Positions 49,901 through 60,345 of a stretch of 64,000 nucleotides of DNA are shown piece after piece. The stretch covers positions 106,525 through 170,524 of the forward strand of contig WNNJ02001434.1 in NCBI GenBank assembly GCA_012934845.2, written 5' to 3'. A model generated the notes under the pieces. That model had not been told where the DNA came from and searched no databases. It saw nothing but the letters and a program-made list of their open reading frames with translations. The stretch's first letter is position 1. Each line of letters begins with the position of its first letter. The stretch comes from Pomphorhynchus laevis. Taxonomy: Eukaryota > Acanthocephala > Palaeacanthocephala > Echinorhynchida > Pomphorhynchidae. The position numbers and the translations under genes are program-made.

Positions 49901-52900
49901 TATAAATCGTAATTAGAAAAATGCTATAACTTCAATTAAATGTATAATGTTTATGATTATCAATAAAACATATTTTTGTTTATTAATATAATATTTTTAA
50001 ATATCACAATTAAAATATGGTTTTAATTCCATTTATCTAAAAGTGAACCAGCAGAAAACACTTTTTATCAAAAACTGATTTTATTTTGTTTTCAAAACAT
50101 ATCTTTTCAAGTAACAATTCGATTTAAATTTAAAAGAATTTTAAAAACGTCAATGAACTCGTTCTTTAAAATGAATTTGACAAAATATAAATATGAATAT
50201 GATAAGATATCTGTAAATATTTAATAAAAAATAAAATTCGTATATTATTTAATTAAAAATTTATATTAGGCTTTGATTAACAATTATATCTATGAGTATT
50301 TTCTGCTTTCAAATATTGAGTAATCAATTATTTTGTTTTTTAAACTTCAATAAACAGATGCTTCTTCTAAATTTAATGAAGAATCTTTGATTTCAGTAAT
50401 AATCAATGAAAGTGCAAAATATTCTGCAGTTGCTGCGTGGCTGACATTACTTTCAAATGTTCTAATGATATCGTCCGATGTATGTACTGCATTAAGTTCA
50501 ATAGGTAAGGTAAAATAGTTATTTTTATAGGTAAGATAAATAATATATGATTTATGATAGGAACAAACGTGTGTATGATGTTTGAACATGATATGTCCTT
50601 AATTTTATCGATATTAGTCCAAATACAATTGAAAAAAGATTATCGTACATTGATCGGGTGAGTTTTCAATTCTGATTGAAAAAATAAATACTCGGTTTTC
50701 TGCTATTTTTTCAATTTAGATTTCAGAAACTTTTGATAAGAGAACTTGTACTGAGCGGATTTCGTTTCAGTAATAACGATTCACGCGCATGTCTAATTTT
50801 GTTCCTAGATTGCTTGTATCAGGTCGGAGGCAGCAGATCATTTTATTGTTTCTGACAATTATTTACAGTTATTTAATTAGCATTAACTAAAACTACTATT
50901 AATTTATATCGTAAGATGACATATTTAAATTTACAAGAAACATATTTTTGCATGAGCATTCATGCATACCATATAATATAAAATATAATACATTAAATAA
51001 TGAAATTTTAAGAATTGCAACAATATGTAATGATATTGGCTTTTTCAAAATCATTTAAATAATTTAATAGATACATATTTTAAATTAGGTTACTATAAAA
51101 ATAACATCAAGCAGAAAATAGTAAAATATATAAATCAACACAATAATATAAAGAATAAATTTAAACTCTTAAGTGGCAAATTTTTATGGATGGATAATAA
51201 ATAATATACTTTGTATTAGAATAAGATACTAGATAGTTTTATCAGAGGAAATACATCATTAGCATGTATTTGACCCCGCTGCTATGTTGGGTAGAAGAGT
51301 TAGGGGCCGAAACCTGATAGCATAGCAGTTCCTCCTGATGATTTCTTTTCCTTATTCTGTTACTTATCGTCTGTTATTTATTAGTCAATTCATAAAAATT
51401 GATTTTTATTTTAAATTTCAGTTTATAATTCATCTTGATATAAATTATATAAAATCTTATTACAATTATTTATTATTAATTAATTTTTTATTTAATTTTT
51501 ATTTTGCTTTATTTTTAATTTGCAATATAAAATACGTAGACTCAGGTAGCTTATTTAATTTATTTTAATGCTATCTATAAGCGAAAGCAGTATGCTACAT
51601 TGTAACAATGACTGCAAGCCAATGACTGCAAGCCAATGACTGCAAGTCAATGCCTTAAGGCAATGACTGCACAGGCAATGACTGCAAGGCAATGACTGCA
51701 AGCCAATGACTGCCAGGCAATGACTGTACTAGCAATGACTGCACAGGCAATGACTGCACAGGCAATGACTGCACAGGCAATGACTGCACAGGCAATGACT
51801 GCACAGGCAATGACTGCACAGGCAATGACTGCACAGGCAATGACTGCACAGGCAATGACTGCACAGGCAATGACTACAAGGCATTTACTGAAAAGCAGAC
51901 TACAAATTACAGTCTTCTATTAGCAGACTATAATTTATCTTGATATAAATTATATAAAATCTTATAACAATTATTTATTATTAATTAATTTTTTATTATT
52001 TAAATATTTAATTTTAATTTTGCTTTATTTTTAATTTGCAATATAAAATACGTAGACTCAGGTAATTTATTTAATTTATTTTAATTACAATATAAATATA
52101 TTAAATATATATTTATAATAATTTATATATTTATTAAATATATTTAAGCAGTTATATTTGATCGTATGCAAATTAAATATTTTTAATAGATTCTTCATAT
52201 TCCGTTGTGAATATTAAGAATCTATCTACACACCGTAGATAATATCTACACACTGTAGATATGTAGAAAATTCGCAAAAGTTTGCATTATCTGTTTGTTT
52301 TAAACGTTCTGGTTAGATTTACGTATGTAACAGTATACTCGTGCAGGTTGAAGATGCTTTGATAATTTCTAAGAATGATTTGAAAGCGCTCTTAAATCCC
52401 AGTTTTCGTTTTTGTAAACCCACTCTAATAATGCAATGTTATACACCAACGATGGACCGCATAATTTAAGATTGGATAAACACATAATTTGGCCTATTAG
52501 CGAAAAATTCTAATTATTAAAACGTTATTGTTTTTAATCTCTAAATTTAATTTATTCTGACTAAAATTCGTATGAACGTTTAGCTAATGTGTCGTAATCC
52601 GTATTCGTTTCAATTTAATGAGCAATTTCTGCTTAACTTCCTGGACCATATGACTTGTTCTAAGCACGGTAAAGATTGACATACTTTGTTTTTTTAGCCA
52701 ATGAATATTCTTGTAGGTACATTTTTATACGATAACGAGCGTCAACGGAATGAACATGATGTTTATCAGCGATGTTCTTCTTTATGGTAATCTTCTTTAC
52801 TCATAGAACTTAATGCATGATTTTTTAAACATTTTAGCCAACTGTGGCTTTGAGAAACTTCCTATGGCATCAATAAATATTATACAACAAATTATTAAAA

Positions 52901-55900
52901 TCAATATTTATACTGTATCAAATATATTTACATTAAAACACTGTATAGCAAAATTTTACAAATTGACTGTTTCCGCATTTGCCTGATCATAGTAGTAGTC
53001 ACCGAACTACGGCATTTTAAATAAAGAATGAAAATAAATATATATTCTTTAAAAATAACTTTAAATAAAGATTCGTTAAATACGCCTTCTTATTAGCTTG
53101 ATTATTATACAGTTTAAATATTGAGTTTAATCATTATAATACATATTGATTCTAAACAGGTTTCAATTAATTTTATCGTTATGTTATCTGTTTAATTATT
53201 CTCCATTTTCAACTACTTAAATTTGAACAAATTAAAATTTACTTTTTAAAAATTTCATTACAACATTTTAAACTTATTGATTTTTGCCATATTGTTGCTT
53301 CTTATATCACAATGACTGATGTGCCATATCATCATATGCCTGAAAATAATAGTGTTTACAATAGTTTCCAAAATAGCCTTTTTTTAATAAAAAAATGTAT
53401 CTTCTTGATTCCGACAAGAGGATAAAAATGGTTGATTGTTTAAGATACAAATCGTACAGTATTTTCGTATTAATAAAAACCAGGCAAATCTTAACTTAGA
53501 AAAATATTAATGAAATGTAAGAAATCAGGTATATCGTGATTTATTAATAATATAACAGAATGTTGTAGTATGATTAGGTAAAGATCCACCAATTGCATGT
53601 GTGAAATAGAAATATAAATCCAATATATAAAATATATTTTAAATTCTATAATACAATAATCATTTGTAACGAATGATTTCTTCCATAAAATCAAGATCAC
53701 ATATATAACATTATACAAAAAAAAAGATTTATTTTAACATGGCAAATGCGTGCTAGCGTACGCTTACATGACCACAACAAAACAAAACTGTGAATCAGGT
53801 GTCGAGGAGGTGTGAACGGACGAGGTGTTTGAATGTGATAAAGGAGGGAGCACGGCGGACGTTGAGAGGGAGTTGATTCCAGGCGAGTGAGGCGGCGACG
53901 AGGAAGGATCGGAGACCATAGTTGTTGGTGTAATTGGGAACGTGGAGTAAGAGAGTATGACGGGAGCGCAGCGATAGCGAGGTGGGGCGATTGTCGTCTA
54001 AGAAAGGAAGGTTGATGAACAATGGAGAGCCTACGAAAAGTTACGAGAAGGCGAAGTTTGATGCGAATGGGGATGGTGGGCAAGGAGAGTTGGGAAAAAT
54101 ATGTGGATGTGTGGTCGAAGCGACGGAGACGAAAGAGCATTCGAACGATATAATTCGTTAGAGTGCTTCATTAATGTGACGTTATTATTGAAACAGTCAA
54201 ACATTTTTTACTTTTATTTTAGGCAAAAGTACCTTTTTTATAGGTACATTTGAGTAAATTACGATTAATGCATATTTGTGAATGAAGATCATGAGGAACA
54301 GCTAGGCATCGATAACAAATGGAGTAGTAAAATACTTAAATTCGATAGAACCAAATAACTCTATAAAATAGTTTATAACTTTCCTTTTTATCAGATAGCA
54401 GCACTCTCTGAAATATAGAACTTTTCATTTATTTTCGATAATTAAAATTACTAGGAATAAAATGTATCGTTTGTTGTAAAACGATATATAAAAGAGCCGT
54501 CAATATTAAATTGATATATATTGAATAAAAATATCAAAGTTCGTATTATATCTCTATATGTTACAAGCGTAAGTTGTATTGAATACGTTTGTGGAGAAAA
54601 CTGAGAATAAAACGGTAGAATAAAATGTAAATTTAATTTAAGATAATTGTTAATAACTGTTTAATAACTGTTATTATATTCATTATTTAATATCGAAAAT
54701 GAATGTTATGACGTAATATACATTTATCGCAATGCTGATTTGTAGCCACGAAATAATTTGTAAAAGATAGTTTTCTAATATGTTCCATATAAGAACATAT
54801 TATAACATATTCTTATACATATTATATTTTACATATTACAAAATATAATATATTATTCATAATGCAATAATATAATTATAATATTTCGTACAAATGAGTA
54901 TATATAAAGTATAAACTTATTGATATTATATTATTTATTATATACAGAGTTTTTAACATATTAACTTTGTGCTTTTACATCCTAGACGAAAATCTATATT
55001 TGAATCTAGAATACTGTTATTTGGTATCACTTCTAACGTAATGTCAATATCCAAACTTTCGATATTTAGGCGTTTCTGATTTAACTTTAATGAAATATTT
55101 ATACCAAATCAGTATTTTTATTCTCTAATTATAAAAATTATTTTTGATTTGTAAAAAGCAAAAATTTGTTTACTTACCAAATAAAAAATAACCTTAAAGA
55201 GTATTAGATTTGAGGAAATTCTAAAAGGTATAATTTCGGTTGATATCTTGTATTACATTCATGTTTCAAATAATTGTTTCTTCGTACTCTTTGTTAAACA
55301 AGGAGTAAAATTACAAGGAGTTAAGAGGATTAATTGTCAAAAATGTATTATTTTACTCTTAAAATAAAATATATTATAGAGTCAAATATTAAAATATAAA
55401 TTTATATACAATTTATATGCAAATTTCATTTTTACGAAATGAAATCTTCCAGATTTCTTAACTATGAGGAAATATATGTTAAATATAAAGCATTAAAATA
55501 TCTCATTGTACTCCTTGTAAAACAAGAGGTTCAGTAAAATTTTCATATAATAAAAATATTATTGCATCAATATTATTGGGACATTTGGACATTTCCAAAT
55601 GTCCCAATAATATTCATGCAACATTGATGCCACTTAAATTTATTCAATTTTGTATTTAATCTGTTTTGCCGAATATGTAATACCGAATTTAATATCTTTG
55701 ATTGAAGACGAGATCTACGATATGAACCATCATGGTATTTGAGGCAATTCGCAAAAGTTAACGTCTAATTCATTTAATATTAAATAATTTTAGATAATGT
55801 CGATATAAAGTTGTGAACGCTTGTTACGTTTCACCATAATTTTAACGTTGCACCATATTTCATAAATTGATTAAAGGACATTAATTAAAAATCAACTTTT

Positions 55901-56606
55901 AAATTTACGGTAAGATTTTTATTTGTCTTGAAACTTGAATTATCATTTGTAGCTTTGTATATATAACATTTCAGCATAAAATCCTTTAAATTTAAAGCTC
56001 AAATGCTTTAAGTTCTGTTTGGAAAAACATATCTGAAAGTAGAGTAAAATAAAAAATAACTGATTTTAAATTTAGAATTTGCTAAATTCATTAGCGAAAG
56101 TTTTCTAAATTCACCATTTTATTTAATATAAAACGAATGTATGTTGTGTTGATCCTAAAACAAGAATCTTAAATGTTTTAATCTTATTGATCATCCAAAA
56201 TTAAAAAATTTTCAATGCAACTTTTAAATTTTTTATACGGAATAATATTTTGTTCCACGATCAATCAAAGCATAATTTATGCGTATTTGCTCAATTATCA
56301 TTTAGGTCAGAATTTGATAAAACCGACGAAAAAGGGCAAAAGTTTATAAACCCATTATTCAATTACCAATCGTGCAGGCATAATGATTTGCACATTCTTC
56401 ATATCCCGAACGAAATGGTAACCAATTTACTGAATTTCTAACAATGAAGTTGTTTCTAACACCAAATAAAGGTTTTATGGAAAAAAGTATTTCTCAGATG
56501 CAAAATGTACTCGGATGATGACAGTTCAATTTTAGATGCCTATCAAGAACACCATCGAATATTTGGTGAGATACGACAAATCAATGAAAGCACGGAAACA
56601 TTCTAG
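43933..56606 (+). CDS. myotubularin-related pseudophosphatase (MTMR10/11/12-like), about 13 exons
   Basis: The inferred exons, all joining in phase, are: 43933-44076, 44165-44276, 46845-47017, 49011-49133, 49184-49361 (or 49364), 49415-49519, 50358-50504, 50618-50657, 50720-50822, 52584-52668, 52717-52786, 56306-56417 and 56472-56606. They give about 500 residues. The first two exons resemble the GRAM/PH region (ILTGNLEAIRFTVDNIK). Next come WKISKVNSNYR, QYPILAYYHETSKAALVRAG, KKDYRTLIGFQKLLIREL, ILFLDCLYQ, YSFQFNEQFLLNFLDHMTC and GTFLYDNERQR. Then follow KGQKFINPLFN and a C-terminal VLWKKVFLRCKMYSDD. These follow myotubularins in order. The segment before DYRT reads SSDVCTALSSIVQIQL, where active members have HCSDGWDRT, so catalysis looks lost, as in MTMR10-12. 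The 5' end is unresolved. Confidence 0.85.
44830..45410 (-). mobile_element. R2-group LINE scrap (endonuclease), in a myotubularin intron
   Basis: The minus strand reads DRSKYEERMQTIERDNFVPA, the C-terminal part of the restriction-like endonuclease. Upstream is RMDLVCSSINNGRMDRSFID, its catalytic region. It is related to 3190-3642. Old, short and broken. Confidence 0.65.
45680..46170. repeat. foldback element with long terminal inverted repeats and a hammerhead
   Basis: The left arm (45682-45905) and right arm (45950-46168) are inverted copies. Shared words include AAGAAAGAATTTCA, TTAATTAACACGAAC, AAGTATAAACCTGCATG and GGTCGAAAC. Nothing is coded. It lies within the large intron between the second and third myotubularin exons found here. 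The right arm contains an intact-looking hammerhead motif; the left arm has a decayed one. A single-arm relative is at 46.43-46.69 kb. Confidence 0.85.
45981..46056 (+). ncRNA. type I hammerhead ribozyme candidate
   Basis: All parts of the core are present in order. Stem I is CCACA (45981-45985) with TGTGG (46052-46056). CTGATGA is at 45986-45992. Stem II is GACC (45993-45996) with GGTC (46021-46024). GAAA is at 46025-46028. Stem III is ACGC (46028-46031) with GCGT (46047-46050). A at 46051 completes the GUA triplet, with the expected cut after it. Hammerheads of this kind are known from Penelope-like elements and other retroelements. It is predicted from sequence alone; cleavage is untested. 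Confidence 0.75.
46215..46458 (+). pseudogene. possible RibB-like (3,4-dihydroxy-2-butanone 4-phosphate synthase) relic
   Basis: Two frames together resemble the C-terminal half of RibB, a riboflavin-synthesis enzyme animals normally lack. The first reads PQLCSFFIARE and then HCASAVYKRVACLATLLS, compared with the family's PGH-FPL-A-EGG and HTEAAVDL-RLAGL. The second (46333-46458) reads DNGTLAHM and AYANQLNLRLITIQELA, close to NDDGTMAR and EFANKHNMALVTIEDL of the bacterial enzyme. A stop, a frame change and about 14 missing residues lie between them. If real, it would be DNA from a bacterium or symbiont. A chance match cannot be excluded. Confidence 0.35.
46430..46690 (+). repeat. single-arm relative of the 45.7-kb foldback element
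   Basis: TGTCAAGGTTGTGTAACTAC through AACGTAGGTTTATACTTTTT and GAAATTCCTTCTCATTAATA match one arm of the foldback at 45.68-46.17 kb. The second arm is missing. Confidence 0.75.
46495..46572 (+). ncRNA. second hammerhead ribozyme candidate, stem II weakened
   Basis: CACA (46495-46498) pairs with TGTG (46568-46571) as stem I. CTGATGA is at 46499-46505 and GAAA at 46538-46541. Stem III is ACGCC (46541-46545) with GGCGT (46562-46566), and C at 46567 gives the classic GUC site. Stem II is poor: AACAACC faces GGTC. Probably slow or inactive, but clearly of the same origin as 45981-46056. Confidence 0.6.
47225..48240 (+). repeat. tandem units of about 240 bp containing 14-15 bp minisatellite
   Basis: Three units plus a partial one lie in the intron between the third and fourth myotubularin exons found here. 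Each has an AT-rich half (AATATAAAATACGTAGACTC, GCTATCTATAAGCGAAAGC) and a run of CAATGACTGCA words with tails AGC, AGG or CAGG. Unit length and copy number of the inner word vary. The same unit is at 51.42-52.09 kb. Confidence 0.85.
50885..51420 (+). mobile_element. Penelope-like 3' piece followed by foldback family (e)
   Basis: 50885-51170 reads LTLTK-like coding scraps, then ILRIATICNDIGF and LNNLIDTYFKLGYY, the end of the Penelope-like protein seen at 10.7-11.1 kb. 51180-51270 follows directly with AATATACTTTGTATTAGAAT and AAATACATCATTAGCATGTATTT. 51285-51420 has CTGCTATG...CATAGCAG, TTCCTCCTGATGA and TTATTTATTAGTCAATTC. So the family (e) ends may be the terminal repeats of this element. 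It is inside a myotubularin intron. Confidence 0.6.
51421..52090 (+). repeat. minisatellite unit, expanded 15-bp array
   Basis: Same AT-rich framework as 47.2-48.2 kb, but the inner CAATGACTGCACAGG word is repeated about ten times in a row at 51733-51872. The repeat keeps a frame open in both directions (MTAQA and LPVQS peptides) only because 15 is a multiple of 3; these are not genes. Confidence 0.9.
53725..54150 (-). mobile_element. LINE family A, 3' end copy, relatively well kept
   Basis: The minus strand is open over 148 codons (53697-54140) in one frame and 75 in another, reading INLPFLDDNRPTSLSLRSRH and SLAWNQLPLNVRRAPSFITF, the family A C-terminus. It ends with the GCGTACGCTAGCACGC hairpin. 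It sits in the myotubularin intron 52787-56305. Confidence 0.85.
54151..56305. other. AT-rich intron DNA of the myotubularin gene
   Basis: No element is recognised. A 25-codon frame at about 54283-54357 (EDHEEQLGIDNKWSSK) is exon-like, but the flanking exons already join in phase without it. 54840-54960 and 55330-55420 are low-complexity AT. Confidence 0.45.
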
Positions 56607-57097
56607 AATCTGCGATATGCCGTAAAGTAACAAATGCAACTATTTGGTATCACTAATTTGATATTTGAATTTTAACCAGATATCCTAGACATTACTCTTA
56701 ATATTTGTGACTAAAAATACAATTGTGTCGTTTTTGTGAAGATAATTAAAACCAAAGCTTAAAATCAAAATTGGACTGCTTAATCAATTACAAAAGTAAA
56801 TACTTATAAATCCACTTGATATGATTAATATTTTCGATAAATTCATTTTGATAATATAAATTTAGAAAGTGTTTGAAAGCGAAAAGCGGAAACTCAAAAT
56901 TGATTACAAACAAATCAAATCGTTTCACCGCGCTGATTTTTGTCTAGAAAACCAATGATCTCTTCTAAAAACAAGCACAATGTGGATGCCAGTTGATATA
57001 TAATTCATTTTATTTAATTCACTAATAATTATTAATATTAATGATAATAAATAATTATTGGAGCTGCATCAAAGAAAAGAGGAAATTATTTTTGATA

Positions 57098-57125
57098 TTT
57101 CGCTAACTACTGTTAGCATCTTCAG
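57098..57125 (-). other. family (a) hammerhead-like hairpin
   Basis: On the minus strand CTGAAGA-T-GCTAAC-AGTA-GTTAGC-GAAA, in an element whose left arm is GAGCTGCATCAAAGAAAAGA. A second, partial CTGAAGATGATACTGG follows at 57133. Confidence 0.5.
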
Positions 57126-57319
57126 AAAATTTTCTGAAGATGATACTGGTCAAGTTTTATAGCTTTAAAATATCTAAATAATTCATATAATATAATCTTA
57201 ATCTATAATATAAACAGCAAAAATGTACCGATTAATCATTACCGAGATTTTATCAATTGTAATATTTAAAATACAATTTAAAAACAGAATAATTTATTTC
57301 AATTAATAACAGTCAACTT

Positions 57320-58260
57320 TTCGAGTGATCGTCAGCCAACATTAAAAGGACCGAAACCTGAAACGTAGGTATTGGATTAGTAGCTGATGAGGTCCACCAA
57401 ACTTATTTTTTTTTCAATTTAGCTACTGAGTGAAATATACAATTCAACTCCGTTTGACGTTATATATTATTAATTCAGAACGCTTTATTAACAAACAAAT
57501 CAACTCGATAGAGAAAATAACTAAAGTTTCAAACGTCTGCAAGCTTTATTGACATAATACGTTGTACGAAGATATTCGGATATGTCCTCAGATTTTATTA
57601 ATGACGATTTATTAAGCTTTGCAAAGCCATCGTTCTCAGCTTGAACCAGTGACATCAATTGCGAGGTAGTTGAAGTGAGCTTGAGCCAATCTGCAACATC
57701 GTTAACTTGGTTACCGTTATATCTAGGCAAAGAAAACAATTTCATATTATTTTTTAAAATAAAAAAATAATGATTTTTTTTATATCATTTCGCCTATTTA
57801 TAAAGTTGAAATGGTTTGTTAATTTAATGTATACGAAAAATGAGAAAATAAGTTAAAAGTAAGTTAAATAAAAAAATAATGATTTTTATATCATTTCGCC
57901 TATTTATAACGTTGGAATGGTTTGAGGAGTTAATATTCTGTGGTTATATTTCAATTTATATTTGACCCATGCTTGTGACTCTTAGTATTGGAAGATAACC
58001 CCGTTGTAAAAATTCACAATAAAGAAGTAATGCAATATTCGCCCACGCATTTCTAAATGTTGTCTGTTTGCCTAATAGAAAATTTATCTTTTTAAAATGC
58101 CAATAAAGCAGACGAGTCGAGTGATCGTCAGCCAACATTAAAAGGACCGAAACGTGAAACGTAGGTATTGGATCAGTAGCTGATGAGGTCCACCAAACTT
58201 ATTTTTTTCAATTTAGCTACTGAGTGAAATATACAATTAAACTCCGTTTGACGTTATATG
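57320..58260 (+). repeat. direct repeats of about 150 bp, each with a permuted hammerhead-like core, flanking 640 bp
   Basis: 57322-57470 and 58111-58255 are direct repeats (CGAGTGATCGTCAGCCAACA ... TTTGACGTTATAT). Each holds GGACC-GAAA ... CTGATGA-GGTCC, at 57348-57395 and 58144-58191. The DNA between is non-coding except for the terminal exon copy (57521-57722, minus). The layout resembles retrozymes, small non-autonomous elements with hammerheads in terminal direct repeats. In block A only one of the two repeats is present. Confidence 0.55.
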
Positions 58261-59454
58261 TTTTCGTTAGTAGCCATTCATTAAAATTATCAGTTCTTAA
58301 AACGAAAATATACATTACTTGAAAAAGCGTAGTTATGTGGCTTATAGGATTAAAGAAAAGTGTGCATTGTCATAAAAAATTTCAATTGTAAATATAACTG
58401 CACAATTAAATTTACTTTAAAATAAATTTTAATTTTACAGATTTCATCAATAAAAATTATATTATAATTAGTTCAATACTAAATTAACTATAGAAAATAT
58501 AAACTAGATAATATTGAATGTATCGTATTGCACGATAAATTATTTTTGATGATAAATATTGAAAATTATATTAAAAGTAATTAAATTAAAGTCTTATTAA
58601 TAACTAAATTGTAATAAGTTACAATTTAAAAACCATTAAAAACTTAATGTATTTTTGATCATTCTATTCTGTTGATTTAAAATAATTTGCGAGCATAAGT
58701 TCGCACTTTTGCTCCAGATAACAATTAAATATTCATGGAAATATTGGATACTTTTAATTCACAGATATCGAATAGCATTTTTAGAGCTTATCAATAGCAT
58801 TTCGGGAACTTACCTATAAATAACCTATAAGTTATTATAAATATTACCTTCTTATTGAACATGTTAAAATTTTTGCAACAGAAGAAAGCGAATTGCGTTC
58901 TTACGACGTACCGATGCACGTACGTGCAACGGTACGAAGAGAAAAGACGACAAACGAGATGGGTATTGGCAGCACTAAAATTGTAAAGATATTAAAAACA
59001 AAATGGTTTAAAAAGACTGATATACAATTATTTAATTTTTATTAAATTAAATGTTTTCATTCGAATTTTATTTGAGTTTGGTAAGTTTATTATGCATATT
59101 GCTGGAATTATTATAAAATCTTATTTTGAAACTTGAAAAGGATCTAAACGATCGAAATAATAATGCATGATATTAAATAAATCAATATGAGTTGATTTGG
59201 ATATAATAATTCAATAATATAACAATATGAATTCAATAATAATTCAATAAATATCAATTCATAAATGAATCATAAGATTAGTCAGAATTTTTCGGTTCAT
59301 CTTTCCTTTATTTAAAAATTGCGTCATTTATCAACATAAATTTGTTGAATGCATTATTATTAAATGTTAAATGTTAAATACTATTAATTAATAATAATGT
59401 AGATAAATTAAAGCTGCAAAAGCTTTATTAAAGCTTCATTATTTATTAATGATA

Positions 59455-59610
59455 ATAAATAATTATTGGAGCTGCATCAAAGAAAAGAAAAAACTATTTT
59501 TGATATTTCGCTAACTACTGTTAGCATCTTCAGAAAATTTTAGATAATTTTTCTATTAAAAATTAATATTTTCCTATTTTTTGATCCAGCTCCAATAATT
59601 ATTTATCAAT
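59455..59610 (-). repeat. foldback element family (a) with hammerhead-like hairpin
   Basis: Arms TTATTGGAGCTGCATCAAAG and TTGATCCAGCTCCAATAATT enclose CTGAAGA-stem-GAAA on the minus strand at 59506-59533. It is the block B partner of 14760-14910, with the arms in somewhat better shape. Confidence 0.65.
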
Positions 59611-60134
59611 AATGGATCATTATCAACTATTAATTAGTTAATGTTAAATTAATATAAATATTAAATAATATAATAATATATTATATTTTATAATATAATA
59701 TATTATAATATAATATATTATAATATATAATATATATTATATTATATAATAATTATATAATATTAAATAATATTATATTAAATTAATATTTATATTAATA
59801 TTAATATTTAAATATTAATTAATATTTATTAAATATTGTAATACATATTTAACAGTAATTTTTTAAATTAATGTTAAATATAACGATTGGGTAATAAAAG
59901 ACGTCTCCAAAATCATCACAATTTAGTTTAGCAGCTAAGAACTGAGAATAACTCACTAAGAATCTTTTATGATTAATCTCACGATATTATGAGTAATTAA
60001 TTAATATCTCTTAATCTCTTAAATATTAGTATTTAAGTATTTAAGTATTTAAGTAATATTAGTATTAATCTCTTAATCTCATGTTCTTAGTGAGTGAGAA
60101 CAGGATCTTTACATATTACATAATTCTTTGATAA

Positions 60135-60345
60135 TATAAATAAATTTTTCTTCTGATTGTGGCACAATATTATCCTCACAGGTATTGTTCCTATTTTTGA
60201 TACAGCAGGACGCTACTAATCAATCCTGGCTATCCAGACTGATTATTAGCGTCCTGCTGTATCAAAAATAGGAACAATACCTGTGAGGATAATATTGTGC
60301 CACCACCAGAAGAGTTTCAGCTCACAGATGCATCCAAGTTAAATT
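60135..60345. repeat. long hairpin MITE-like repeat, copy 3
   Basis: TTCTTCTGATTGTGGCACAA to TTGTGCCACCACCAGAAGA, with the ATACAGCAGGACGCTACTAA stem, as at 13.66 and 14.17 kb. Confidence 0.75.

Noticed and set aside
50347-50589. Minus-strand frame with an attractive C-terminus (HTSDDIIRTFESNVSHAATA)
   Set aside because: The plus strand here is a myotubularin exon with a strong GTAAGG donor and phase-correct neighbours.
51655-51923. Open frames on both strands with MTAQA or LPVQS peptide repeats
   Set aside because: They are translations of a 15-bp minisatellite; no start context, domain or non-repetitive coding part.
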